From contig NW_019716259.1 of assembly GCF_900074925.1 (NCBI RefSeq), forward strand, positions 180,462-244,461: 64,000 nucleotides of DNA. Direction: 5' to 3'. Numbering within the stretch: position 1 is the first letter of the stretch; each line of letters begins with the position of its first letter. Position numbers and translations under genes: made by a program. This document shows, in pieces, positions 53,362 to 63,801 of this stretch. Source of the DNA: Ramularia collo-cygni. Its lineage: Eukaryota > Ascomycota > Dothideomycetes > Mycosphaerellales > Mycosphaerellaceae. Under the pieces are notes generated by a model, which was given only the letters and a program-made list of their open reading frames with translations, did not search any database and was not told the DNA's origin.

Positions 53362-54249
53362 TGAAAGAGCTCTGTGGAAATTGGTTGACTTGTGGGAGAT
53401 GCCCTCTTAGGCCACTCGATGCGGCAAACCAGCCGGTGAGGGTGCTTGCTTGATGAAGGCAGATACCTCGCAGCGAATGGTATGTCATTTGAGGCTGGAA
53501 CTGCCCGTCATCTGCTCACGCCTGAAGCTCTCAAAGACTTCCACCGGCAAGCTCCCAGTCACCATGGCGAGAAACTTTCCTCAGGCAGCTCACTGCGTTA
53601 TTACTTCAGCGCGAGTAGAAGTATATCTCTACTGGTCCACGTTCACCAGAGAGCTCTGGATCTCACAGAAGAGACAAGCTCTAGCCTGGACAGTCAGACG
53701 TATCAATCATGTTCACTCTCAATTTAGGCACAGTGTCCTTCAGCCGCGGCTGATGCTGCACGCCTCCCCACCAAGAATGGACTTGGCGATGTAACCTCGC
53801 GTGGGTGTCGCGAAGGATCGTGATCCTTGTCTACACTGCAGAATATACAGTGTCTGGAGATATCGGAGGACCTTCCTCCCCCGTCCGGGCCGTTATATCC
53901 TGCAATGGGATAGGCTGTAATAAGCCTATTGACGGAACCTCGGGAGATGCAAGGTCTTCCGATGTGTCAAGACATTGTACAGCGTTTCTTTGCATCGGAG
54001 ATTATTCTTGATGGGCATTGATCCGCTTTCAATGTAGCCTGGCGAGAATTGATTCGCTGCCTATGCACCAGCACTAGGATGCTCGAGAGGATTCCGTGGG
54101 TCCAGACAACCTCCCATGCAAAGAGACGCTGCAATACCCGAGTCGAGTTCACTGAACGATTGCCGGAAGAGCGTAGAGGTGTGGCGGGCATATACATAGA
54201 TAGCTTCCACCACCCCAGATTCTCAATTAATCATTGATTGAACTCCAGG
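53362..54249. other. Intergenic region, 0.9 kb
   Basis: POP4 3' flank and tyrosinase promoter. Plus-strand frames near 53446-53800 overlap in different phases and lack motifs. No gene supported. Confidence 0.5.
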
Positions 54250-55501
54250 ATGCGTATTTTCGCACTCACAGCCACAGCAGCGCTGCTCTTTNGCACAGTC
54301 TGTTCATCATCGCTCGGCCAAGATGAAGAACAACTTTCAAGATTGGCAGAGCAGGCATACGTGCAGACTTGCACTGCAAATCCTCCCGCATCGTATGGGC
54401 ATAAGCAGCAAAAGTGTTCAACGAAAACTTTACGCGTCCGCCGCAACTACTCCCACCTTAGCACCTCTGCACGAAAACACTACATATCTTCCATAATCTG
54501 CCTCCAATCCCTTCCATCTCGAACGCCATCTCATCTCAGCAACGGAACGCGAACCCGCTATGACGACTTTATCACAACCCATATCAATCAAACTCTAACC
54601 ATTCACTACACCGCTTCATTCCTGGCCTGGCACAGATACTATATACACGCGTTCGAAACTGCTCTCAGACAAGAATGCGGATTCAAGGGAGATCTACCGT
54701 ACTGGGATTGGTCGGAGACTGCACGTACAGGACTTCTCCATAGCGAGCTCTTCGATGGAAGTCAAACTTCTCTAAGCGGCAATGGTGCAGCTATCCCAGG
54801 ACCCCAAGAAGATATCATGCTTGGTGCAGCACAGGGACTCCCTCCAATTTACCTGCCCACAGGTTCTGGAGGAGGGTGTGTCAAATCAGGCCCGTTCACG
54901 AAGATGAGCATCAATCTTGGACCCGTCTCTCTAGATCTTCCAGGTGGAAAGGTCGGTGGGCCTCCGACGGGAAATCCACTAGATTTGAATTCGAGGTGCT
55001 TGAAACGAGATCTTGTGGATGCTATCAATCGGCGGTATGCGAATGCTTCATCGATGCTCAATCTCATCAACGGATCCAAGACTATTGACGACTTTCAATT
55101 GACCATGCAAGGCGCCCCGGGAAGTGGAGATATCGGCGTACATGGCGGCGGACACTACAGTCTTGGAGGTGACCCAGGCAGAGATGTGTTTGTAAGCCCT
55201 GGAGATCCAGCATTTTGGGCACATCATGGGGGAATTGATCGGATGTGGTGAGTGCGACCATTCTTTTGGCATGTCATGTAGTCTAACCGCCTTCAGGTNG
55301 ATATGGCAGCGACTTGCCCCCAAATCTCGCGAGTCCGGCTCGGGTGCGATATCAGGGACCAGGACCTTTCTAAACAATCCTCCAAGCGAGAATGCCACGT
55401 TAGAAGACCTCATTGAGTTCGGGTATGCTGCTGGACCTGCGAGACCGATCCAAGACTTGTTATCGACCACAGCAGGTCCGTTTTGTTATGTTTACCTTTG
55501 A
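54250..55501 (+). CDS. Secreted tyrosinase / polyphenol oxidase
   Basis: Exons 54250-55247 and 55297-55501 (49-base intron) encode 400 residues. The first ~22 residues form a signal peptide. The CuA site lies in H-I-N-Q-T-L-T-I-H-Y-T-A-S-F-L-A-W-H-R-Y-Y with P-Y-W-D-W after it; the cysteine that forms a thioether in some tyrosinases is absent (T-I-H in place of C-T-H). The CuB site has H-G-G-G-H-Y-S and F-W-A-H-H-G-G-I-D-R-M-W. At least five N-x-S/T sites are present. There is no long C-terminal lid domain, so it may be the short type seen in tyrosinase-like secreted enzymes. It should oxidise phenols to quinones (melanin or cross-linking). Ns at 54292 and 55299 lie in codons. Confidence 0.9.
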
Positions 55502-55851
55502 TCGGACAGTACGAGATGGAGATGTCGACAGAAAATGAACGATGACAGGAATGAAAAGGGAGAGATAAAAGTATGCCAGGTGGTAATGGGCAATTGCCCT
55601 TACAATGTCAATTAAGATAATACTCGGGTATTGTAAACTCGCACAGCAAGGTACTACTCGGGTATTATGAACTCGCGCCCTGTCCCACACTCTTGAAATA
55701 TCAACCAAAACTCCGCCTATTGAAGGCCCCCTTCCCCATGGTTGTTCCTGGTCGTTAAAAATCTAGCAGGCCAAAGACAATCGACTGATTGAGCTCGGAT
55801 GGTAAAATGTTGTTGATATCGATCACACTCTTGCACTCTCAAGAAAGCCGC
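55502..55851. other. Convergent 3' region, tyrosinase and hydrophobin
   Basis: 350 bases between the two stops. The octamer-like TACTCGGGTATT occurs twice about 38 bases apart (near 55620 and 55656), a small direct repeat. No gene seen. Confidence 0.55.
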
Positions 55852-56244
55852 TTAAAGAGTGATTGGGATGCAGGAGAGGGTTGGGTTGATGTTACCCTGA
55901 AAGTGATGTTAGCAATTGAAGTTCCATGATCGAGATTTAAAGCTTCAACATACGTTCTGGTTGGTAGGGCAGCAGAAGGTGTTGCCGTTGTTGCACTGAG
56001 GTCCGGAGATACCACCAGCGGCGATGATTGGGATGTTGAAGTTGGAGAGGGAGCAAGAGCCACCGAGGACATTGCCGAGGATACCGCTCGAGACGGAGGT
56101 GACGTCACAGCAAGAAGTCTTTGTGTTGGCGGCGCAAGACTTGACAGNGGCGCTGTTGATGGAGACGTCACCAAATGAAGGTCCGGTGGGCATGGCCGAG
56201 ACGGCGGCGGTGAAAGCAGCAATGGCGATGATGGTGAACTGCAT
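55852..56244 (-). CDS. Class I-type hydrophobin, 111 aa
   Basis: Exons 56244-55954 and 55896-55852 (57-base intron, CTAAC branch). A signal peptide covers residues 1-17 (I-I-A-I-A-A-F-T-A-A-V-S-A). Eight cysteines at 37, 45, 46, 64, 84, 91, 92 and 106 give C-x7-CC-x17-C-x19-C-x6-CC-x13-C, the hydrophobin pattern with class I-like spacing; the eighth cysteine is supplied only by exon 2 (N-P-T-L-S-C-I-P-I-T-L). Hydrophobins assemble at air-water interfaces and coat spores and hyphae. Between Cys4 and Cys5 there is a hydrophobic I-P-I-I-A-A-G-G-I. An N lies at codon 33. The 5' leader has a pentanucleotide repeat and a TATA box upstream. Confidence 0.93.
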
Positions 56245-56315
56245 GTTTACGGTGGTGGTTTTGATTGGTTGGTTGGTTGGGTTGAAGTGATTGAAAGTAA
56301 TTGAGAGTGAAGGAG

Positions 56316-56350
56316 TGTAGTGTAGTGTAGTGTAGTGTAGTGTAGTGTAG
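56316..56350 (+). repeat. (TGTAG)7 microsatellite in hydrophobin leader
   Basis: Seven perfect TGTAG units lie 72-106 bases before the hydrophobin ATG, between it and the TATA-like box, so probably in the 5' UTR. On the transcript strand the unit is CTACA. Confidence 0.9.
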
Positions 56351-56410
56351 TGGAGTAGATGAGATTGTTTGAGTGGATGAAGAAAGAGACTGATGGGTGG
56401 AACAGGAGTG

Positions 56411-56420
56411 TTTACTTATA
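56411..56420 (-). promoter_or_regulatory. TATA-like box of hydrophobin gene
   Basis: Read on the minus strand the sequence is TATAAGTAAA, about 165 bases before the hydrophobin ATG. Position and sequence fit a core promoter TATA box of a regulated gene with a ~130-base leader. Confidence 0.4.
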
Positions 56421-57236
56421 CATCAAGAAGGATAACTTCTCCTTTGCTGATGGCACGCTCAGCGAGGGGTGACTGCTGTCGTCCGCAGTCGACGGTAGAG
56501 AACCCTGGGTAGGAAGATTGCGACGTTGCAAACCTCCCTTTTGCCTGCTGTGGAGAAGATGACGGATCTTCGCAGTGCACGTTGAGGGTGTAGCCATGCG
56601 TCCTACACTCACACAAAGAGCTGAGAAGGACCTTTGGGTTCCTGAAGATCAGTGTAATAACGCGTTCGCATCCGATGGTACGCGCCATCACGCAACGGTA
56701 AGGCTCTCCGCGCTCCGATGACTAACATTTCGTTTTGGCCACGCCGTGCGTTGCAGCGTGCATCGGTGTGCTTCTTCGATGAATCTATTATTGAGAATTG
56801 AGTCCGTAATGCCTACTCTCTATTTCTGACGTTGTTGGTGTATACGGAATGGAGGTGAAGTTGACGCAATTCGAGCATTCACTCGCCAAATTTTAGCGCG
56901 CTCATCTCGGAACGCGGCCCTGCGCGAGGAAGGAAACTTCAAACCGCAGATCCCGTTTCATCTTATTTTCGCACAGACAGCCGGCAGTGGTCGCGTGGAT
57001 ATTCAACGTTCATGTCGTTGTTGCCACGACGTCCATCGTCTCTACACGACCACCAATAATTATCGCCTCCCATGCTCCAACAGCAACGGTAAGGGTCAAA
57101 CTTCCAGGATACTGTCAGAGATATCAAGCATAGCAATGCAAGGAACGCTTCGTGAAATCATTCATCCGCTATGTACGGTGCAAAACTCTGGGATATCCAA
57201 ACACAACACATAACATTAAATCCTGAGGTCAACATC
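56421..57236. other. Intergenic, hydrophobin upstream region
   Basis: Upstream control region of the hydrophobin gene and 3' flank of the Pex22-like gene. No gene or RNA can be supported; short frames overlap on both strands. Confidence 0.5.
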
Positions 57237-58659
57237 CTACTCCCTCCCTGCGACCCGCCGACTCCAATCATCTCCAATTCTCGCAGCATCAACAACGTCC
57301 ACCTCCTTACCTAGTCCCACAAAATCGCTTCGCTCCCACCACTTGCTCCCCTCCCGGATTGCCTCGTCTTCAGTCTCAGTTTCAGTGTCCGCCAGTCCAC
57401 CATGACCCTCATCACCGATAACCAGCACAGTATGCCCAACCCAACCCTTGAGCCCAGCTACAGTCTCGCCATTCCTACCGCTCAAACCGTCACTCACGTA
57501 GACGATTTGCGGTGCGAGGTGGCGCAGCATGCTCACATAACCATCAGAGGTTGTGAACGGCATGATCTGAGTTGGATGAGAGACAAGAGCGAGGGCTTGA
57601 CTGTAAAGGGCATCGAAGTGCGGGTCGTCCGTCCCACTAGCTTTGAGTCGAGGTGACAGAGAATGTGGATCAGAGCCAGGAGTATGAACTGGTGTCGAGA
57701 TCTGGGAATAAGAGGATCCAAGGTTCGAAGATGCGTAGGAGGTTGTGGGCAGGGATTTGAGTGTCGGGGAGTAAATCAAGACGAAAAGCTCAGTCGTGTT
57801 AGGATCATGTTGATGAGGGAGATGCGAGAGTATCGACTGGGAGACGTTAGTATGGTTGAGACATGCTTGCCTGAGGAGATCGCCTTACGCCGTGTTCGGT
57901 GTGAAATGCCGAGTCATCGTGTGCAGTGTACGAGGAGTGCGATTCGGCGCTGAGGACAACCGCGACTGTGCGCTTCGCCCTCTCCTTGCCTTTGCCCCTG
58001 CCATTGTCCGTCTTCTGCAATTCCTCGGCTTCCTCGCTCCATCGTTCATGATCACTAAATCCGTCTCTTTCATCCCTTGCTACTCGTTCATGCCTGTCGC
58101 CGTTGCTGTCCACTTCCATGATACTGCTTAATGCAGCTCCAGCAGCAGCTCCAGCGGCAACGACTTGCCTAGAGGCTGAATCGAAGAATTGTTGAGGGCT
58201 AGGAGTTCTTCTAATCGCACCGCTCATGCGAGTGAAGAAGGTGGCATCAGTCCGCTGCTCGGCACTGCGAGATTGGGTTGAGCTCTCGGCATAGTAGCTG
58301 CTCGCATTCCCTCCATACTGCTCGGATACACCTGGAGGAGGCGCTTGATCAGGTCGCTGATGTGGTAGGATTCCAGTTGGTTGCTGTTGCTGTGCAGTAT
58401 ATTGAGGATACGGTCCTCCTATGCCAGTCGATGGTCGTGGTGGCTTCTCTTCGGCATAATCGTCCTCATCGTTCTCTGATCGCTCCGACCAGACCCAAGC
58501 TGCCAGTCCGCCCACAGCGAGGGTTCCAATCGCTACCAGCGGAACCCAGTAACCCAGCACTGAGTGGCCATTGCTACCCGCAGGAGGGGGCGGCGGCAAG
58601 TAATTGGGTCGTCGACTATTGCGCGTTGTCGTTTTGCGATATGTTCGATCGTACGACAT
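57237..58659 (-). CDS. Peroxin 22-like peroxisomal membrane protein
   Basis: Exons 58659-57889 and 57836-57237 (52-base intron) give 456 residues. A single transmembrane segment sits near the N-terminus (about residues 34-55, Y-W-V-P-L-V-A-I-G-T-L-A-V-G-G-L-A-A-W-V), preceded by basic and proline-rich sequence. A long low-complexity stretch (Q/P/S-rich) follows. The C-terminal domain has H-F-D-A-L-Y-S-Q-A-L, S-M-L-R-H-L-A-P-Q-I-V-Y-V-S-D, W-V-G-H-T-V-L-V-I-G-D-E-G-H-G-G-L and ends I-G-D-D-W-S-R-R-V-A-G-R-E, which I associate with fungal Pex22-like proteins. Pex22 anchors the ubiquitin-conjugating enzyme Pex4 at peroxisomes for Pex5 recycling. The assignment rests on recalled family resemblance. 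Confidence 0.65.
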
Positions 58660-58942
58660 GATCGTTATTTTTGATTACATTGGTTGCAGCAAGTCGAAGT
58701 AAATCCAGGGCCGCGCGTGGTGTGACCGCAAAGGTGGGTTTGGTAAAGAGGAGGAGGCTGGGGGACTAGCGTAAACATGGTTGCGATGCGAGGCAGGCGC
58801 GATCGGATATCGGATGTCGGATGATCGGCAGGTGACTAATAATCTTAGCGATCTCCAAGTGAGTCGTCGCAGCATGCGAAGATCTTCCAACCAACAGACA
58901 TAATTTCCTCTTCAGTTTTGTTCCAACTCGAGATTATATAAC

Positions 58943-60692
58943 ATGCCGCACGCGACAGTGCCCTCTCCGGGCTTACAGGCCTTCATACTATGTGGACCAG
59001 GCGAATCTCTCAGTACCTTCACATCGAATCCAAAAGACCTCTCGAAAGCGCTTATGCCCATTGCCAACCGGCCGATGGTCTGGTATCCATTGGATTGGTG
59101 CCATCGAATGGGAATCAACCGTGAGTTTCCAGGTCAAAATTGCCGAAACTCGACTAATTCTTCCAGACATCACACTCATCACACCTCCTGAGTCACAACC
59201 GGCATTGGAAGCTGCTCTGGCCACAAATCCATCCCTTACAAGCCTACCACGAAAGCCGGAGATTCTCGCGCCTGCAGATCTTGAGCAGACGACTGGAACG
59301 GGAGAGCTTCTGCGGCTGGAAGAAGTGCAAAAGAGCATTATCTCCGACTTCATCATCCTCCCGTGTGATCTCGTTTCAGAGTTGGATGGCAACAAGCTGC
59401 TTCAACAGTGGATGACCCTTAACCCGCTGTCCTCAAGTAATAACAAGCGTAAAGGTGCGCTGGCCGTCTTCTACCCCACCCATGGACTCGAAGGGATCAG
59501 CAATAAGAACGACGAGACGGATTTCATCGCGACGGTGCCTCTTCAAAAGCCTGCCGTTCCAGCTCCTCAAGGTTCTCTCCGCCCTGATATTGAATCTTTG
59601 GTAATGCACATTCCCAAGGACTCGCTGAAAGATCGCATCGAGGAAGATAATGGTATCTTCAAGCTTCGAGTTCAACTCGTCCAAAAATACGGACGCGTCA
59701 AGTTAAAGATGAAGCACCGCGATGCCCACGTTTACGTCTTCCCCAAATGGGTCAAAGACTACGCGGCACGGAATCCCAAATTTGACTCCATTAGTGAAGA
59801 TGTCCTCGGTTGGTGGGCCAAAGCTCAATGGCAAAACGGTCTCGGAGAGAAACTCGGCATGGACGAAGTCTTCTCCCAACATCCCGACTCACCAGCTTCG
59901 GACGACCTGGAGAATTCCCAACACATGCACGATGCGGACGAAGAAGACACTTCCGATCCATCACAGCTCTCTAGCACAAAAGTCTCCACAATTCCCGCCC
60001 GGTCATCCAAAACATTCGCAAGCCGCGTCGGTAGCATATCGCCTCTCTCCACTTCGTTTGAAGTGCCTTCTCTCGAAGCATATATTCAACCAAACCCCAC
60101 GCCATCTACGCCTCTGATTCGAAGAGTGGACACATCTCCAGCACTACTCAGCATATCCCTCCACATCGCCAAGCAACCGGCAACTCACCCTCTCGCTCAT
60201 GAAAACAAGATCCACCCCTCTGCAAAGGTAGGTCTGCAAACGCGAATTACTCAAGAAGACTGTTTGATCGCCGAGAACGTCGCTATCGGAATCCGATGTG
60301 CGATCAAGGAGAGCGTCATTGGTGCGAATTGCGAGATCGGAAACAATGTTCGATTGACGAGATGTTTGCTGATGGATGGTGTGGTGGTTGGTGACGGAGT
60401 GCAGCTTACGGGATGTGTTGTGGGAAGGAGAGCGAGGATCGAAGGATTGAAGCCTGCGGAAGTGGAGGTCGATGGCAAAGGAAAGGAGGTCGAAGGGAAG
60501 GGTNAGGGGAAGAAGAAGGAAGCTGATGAGGATGACGACAAGACCAAATTAACGGAGTGTGAGGTTGCGCCAAATTTCGTGGTCAGAGCGGGGACCGAGA
60601 GCAAGGGGGAAAAGATGATGGCGGAGTTGGAGGGCATGGATGATGATGACGACGATGATTTCGACGACGATGCGGATGAAGGTGAAGACTGA
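58943..60692 (+). CDS. GCD1: Translation initiation factor eIF2B gamma subunit
   Basis: Exons 58943-59120 and 59167-60692 (46-base intron, the shortest in the window) encode 567 residues. eIF2B is the GDP/GTP exchange factor for eIF2 and the target of the integrated stress response; gamma pairs with epsilon. The N-terminal nucleotidyltransferase-like domain starts L-Q-A-F-I-L-C-G-P-G, with K-A-L-M-P-I-A-N-R-P-M-V-W-Y-P-L. Later come I-I-L-P-C-D-L-V-S and V-Y-V-F-P-K-W-V. A left-handed beta-helix follows near residues 425-500 (I-H-P-S-A-K-V-G, V-I-G-A-N-C-E-I-G-N-N-V-R-L-T). The end is a K/E-rich segment and an aspartate run. The gene is divergent from the Pex22-like gene, 283 bases apart. Confidence 0.88.
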
Positions 60693-60796
60693 TGCAATAA
60701 GTCGTTGCTTCGCACGCCTTGCGGTCTTGTGTGGCAAGACTGATCTATGCGAGATAGAAACCATCATGTCATACAGAGTGGTCCATCAAGAACCTT

Positions 60797-61900
60797 CTAC
60801 AAGCTCCAAACAACAACACGTCCATCTACCCCCGCTGTGCTGACCTGTGCAACCTGCTCGCTGCTACCGGCATAGGCTCGCAACGAGTTGATAGTGTTTT
60901 GATGCACCGTCCTCAATTTGGTGTCTTCAGCTGCACCACCACCGCTTCGTCCCTTCAAGTCCATACTGCGGAACATGTTCAGAGCACTCTCCTCCTTCAC
61001 CTCACCCTTCTTGCCTTCCTTCTCCAGGCTACCAGTCATGGCCCATCCAGCATCGCTTCCCTCGAACTTCATGACCTCGCAATCATATCCAGCACACACG
61101 ATTGCGCCCTCTGAAATCCAAATGAGATCTGCGAAAGGTAGACCCTGTGTAGCGATGCTGATGACCGCCTTGGGAGGCTGCTCCGGTGCAGAGGGGTACA
61201 CAATGGTAATGCTCGAATCATGGGCCGAGAAAGCAAGAGCATCGCCGCTCGGACTGAATGCAACAGCGTGCACCCATCCTGCGGTGCCGTTCATGTACTC
61301 ACCACAGACGGTGTTGAAGGGCAATCGCTCACCCCACACGCTCGGCTCTGGTCTCTCATCGCTGCCCTTGATGAACGAACTAAATACCCTCGCATGCCCA
61401 TCAGTACTTCCAGCCGCCAAGAGCACGGAATTGGGATGCCATGCCACACTAGTAACAGTAGAGTGGAGAGGTTTCTTAAGATGCTTCGAGATCCACCAGT
61501 CGTTTTCCTCTTCGAAGTAGCAGACTGCAATAATGCGGGCTCCACTTCCCACGGCGAACTTTGTTTCCGAAGGGGACCATCTCACACAAGTAGCGGCACG
61601 GTTGATACGCAGGAGGACAAGCGTGGGCTTCCACTGGCCGGTGGTGGGGTTGGGTTCCCAGACATAGGCGTTGCGGTCCTGAGAGCAGGTGACGATTTTG
61701 CCAGAGTTGGGGGCAATATCAACACCTGTGACGGTTTTGTCGTGGCCGCGGAGGGAGTCAGACAGGACGAAGGAGTTGTTCTGGGCGGAATAGAGGTCGA
61801 CGGTGTTATCGCGTGTGACGGCCAATGTGGAGTGATCCTGGGAGAAAGAATGATCGCTGATGGGCGCATGGAAGAGGTGGTGGACGGATGGAGAGGCCAT
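60797..61900 (-). CDS. ARC40: Arp2/3 complex subunit 1 (ARPC1 / Arc40), WD40
   Basis: Single exon, 367 residues. Seven-bladed WD40 propeller subunit of the Arp2/3 actin nucleator. The start H-H-L-F-H-A-P-I-S-D-H-S-F-S-Q-D matches the family N-terminus, so ATG 61900 is chosen although the frame is open for 47 more codons. Typical blades are H-D-K-T-V-T-G-V-D-I-A-P, Q-D-R-N-A-Y-V-W, R-W-S-P-S-E-T-K-F-A-V-G-S-G, T-S-V-A-W-H-P-N-S-V-L-L-A-A-G-S-T-D-G and the C-terminal G-V-D-G-R-V-V-V-W-S-L. The ARPC1 insert between blades 6 and 7 is present (about residues 295-325, M-F-R-S-M-D-L-K-G-R). The gene is divergent from the snRNP gene, 238 bases apart. Confidence 0.95.
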   Translation of the reverse strand: MASPSVHHLFHAPISDHSFSQDHSTLAVTRDNTVDLYSAQNNSFVLSDSLRGHDKTVTGVDIAPNSGKIVTCSQDRNAYVWEPNPTTGQWKPTLVLLRINRAATCVRWSPSETKFAVGSGARIIAVCYFEEENDWWISKHLKKPLHSTVTSVAWHPNSVLLAAGSTDGHARVFSSFIKGSDERPEPSVWGERLPFNTVCGEYMNGTAGWVHAVAFSPSGDALAFSAHDSSITIVYPSAPEQPPKAVISIATQGLPFADLIWISEGAIVCAGYDCEVMKFEGSDAGWAMTGSLEKEGKKGEVKEESALNMFRSMDLKGRSGGGAAEDTKLRTVHQNTINSLRAYAGSSEQVAQVSTAGVDGRVVVWSL

Positions 61901-62138
61901 TGGAAAGGAGGTTGACAGGAGGGGAGGCGTCTCGACTGTCAATGTTGGGAATATGTGTATGAAAGAGGCGAGAGGGTAAGGTAGCTGTGTTGAAGTGACG
62001 ATGCTGCCTGATCGCTTGATCGCGGAGGCGGGGCCGGCCAACTTCCATTTCAGTCGTCAATCTTTCAATCGCGGAGCAAAGGTGCGACAACATCACCATC
62101 CTCACAAACTTGAGCATTCCGACGGATTCTCCTTCAAA

Positions 62139-62813
62139 ATGGCACTCGCCGCACCCTCACAACGAAACAATGCCTCGCAATCACTCTACATTCAGAATCT
62201 GCCCGAGAAGTTGCAGAAACACGACCTCAAACGCAACCTCTACATGCTCTTCTCCACATATGGTCCCGTGCTCGACATCACCGCTGTCAAGTCCGCCAAA
62301 ATGCGAGGCCAAGCACATGTCTTGTTTCGTGATGTTCAAAGCGCGCAATTGGCGTTGAGGAGCTGCAATGGGTTCGAGTTCTTTGGCAGGGAAATGGTGA
62401 ATTGATCTTCACTTCCGTCAAAACGCGCATGCTAATGATGGCTACAGAGGATATCATACGCGAAGTCTCGCTCTCATACACTGGCGAAACTGACGGGCAC
62501 CTTTGTTGATCCCAGCACGGCCAAGAAGGCTGCAGAGAAGGAGAAGGAGAGAGAAGGGGAGACTTCATTCCCTGCGCCGCCGGGTCTGCCTGCACCACCT
62601 GGATTCGGCTCTAGTGGACTTCCACCACCGCCGGGACTACCGATGAAGCCGGGCATGGCGAACGGAGGTTTACAGCCCGCAAGCGCTGGAGCGGAGAATG
62701 CGCCTAGTCCGGCAGGAACGAAGAGGCGGAGGGAGGAAGACGACGAAGAAGGGAGCGATGCGCCGATGGAGGAAGAAGATAGTGATGCACCGATGGAGGA
62801 GGATAGTGATTGA
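62139..62813 (+). CDS. U1A/U2B''-type snRNP RRM protein
   Basis: Exons 62139-62396 and 62448-62813 (51-base intron) encode 207 residues. The N-terminal RRM (about 14-92) has RNP2 S-L-Y-I-Q-N-L-P and RNP1-like R-G-Q-A-H-V-L-F, with K-L-Q-K-H-D-L-K-R-N-L-Y-M-L-F-S-T-Y-G-P typical of the U1A/U2B'' family. The junction gives E-M-R-I-S-Y-A-K-S. The second half is proline/glycine-rich (F-P-A-P-P-G-L-P-A-P-P-G-F) and ends in an acidic tail with repeated D-A-P-M-E-E. There is no second RRM, as expected for fungal Msl1/U2B''; whether it serves U1, U2 or both cannot be decided here. It should bind a snRNA stem-loop in the spliceosome. Confidence 0.85.
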
Positions 62814-62985
62814 AATGGCGGTTTGAGAGAAACGAGCAAAGGACAGAGGCTGATCTCAAGCAAAGCGAATATGGAGATAAAGCCATGGCCGTACGACAAC
62901 GTCGGATCGGTCCACCAAGATGAAAGTGAAGTGGATCAAATTATGATCGTAGGTGTTGACAGCCCCAAATTATATTGGAGCTGTT

Positions 62986-63701
62986 CTAACGTACATCCAA
63001 GCACGCAGGATACCCATCCACCAAAGCTCTTGCAACCTCCACAGGGATATCCAATCCAACCCCTCCACCCACAATCCCAATCCATCCCATCAAATACCCT
63101 ATCCCATCCTCTCCCTTCAATCCGAGACCCTGCATCCCCTCCTGAGTTAAGCAAGGATGCACCCAAAAACAACTTCTCCCACTTTCAGGATGCGTCGTCG
63201 CGGACAGAGCTCCCAGAACTCCGATTGCTCTATTCTGCAAAGAAGATTTGTGAAGCGGTGGAACGAGAAGCGCGTAGAGGGATTCCGCTGATGTGGGATG
63301 TGGTCTTATGGTGATGTNGAGGACAGGGACGAGATAGGTCGGGGAATGGATGATGTCGTAAGTTACGAGAACATCTTCTTCTGATTGTCTTTGGGGTGGA
63401 AGTGACAGGGNCTCGGGATCTTCTTCCTCTACTTCAGACTCCGAGGGAGAAGATCTTGGTGTTGCTAATGACTGCGATGTTGAAGAGGGAATGCGCTTTG
63501 TCAGGCGCATGTAAGGGATTGCATTGATTGCTTCCTTGATGCTGGATCAGCATGGGCTCGAACCGAGGTCGACGAAAGGTAACGTACTTGTTCGACGATT
63601 GCCACTTCTTTTCGCTCGGTTCCATCGAGCTCCGAGACGGCACTCCAGGTATCGCGGAGGATTTGAATGGCTGATGTGAAGTCCGATGCGGATATTGACA
63701 T
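62986..63701 (-). CDS. ATG10: Atg10-like E2 ubiquitin-like conjugating enzyme
   Basis: Exons 63701-63588 and 63534-62986 (53-base intron) give 220 residues. Atg10 transfers Atg12 to Atg5 during autophagosome formation. The catalytic cysteine is in W-V-H-P-C-L-T, the H-P-C motif shared by Atg3 and Atg10; preceding V-L-V-T-Y-D-I-I-H-S-P-T-Y-L-V-P-V-L and following Y-L-M-G-W-I-G-I-V-G-G-G-V-G-L-D-I-P fit Atg10. The junction reads I-V-E-Q-E-A-I-N-A-I-P-Y. A serine/glutamate-rich insert lies after residue 55. The stop follows a GTACGT that looks like a splice donor, so a further 3' exon is possible, but no good acceptor is seen before 62820. Ns at 63318 and 63411 lie in codons. Confidence 0.8.
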
Positions 63702-63801
63702 GTTTTGGTTATGTGGTGGGTAAGGTGCGATGGCGCCAAGTGCGTAGATGAATGAATGAATGTGACACTTCTTTTTCTTGTGCTGATGTATTCGCAGCAA
63801 A

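Noticed and set aside
63548..63575. GGGCTCGAACCGAGG resembling a reverse-complement tRNA T-arm
   Set aside because: The stem does not pair and the segment lies inside the ATG10 intron.
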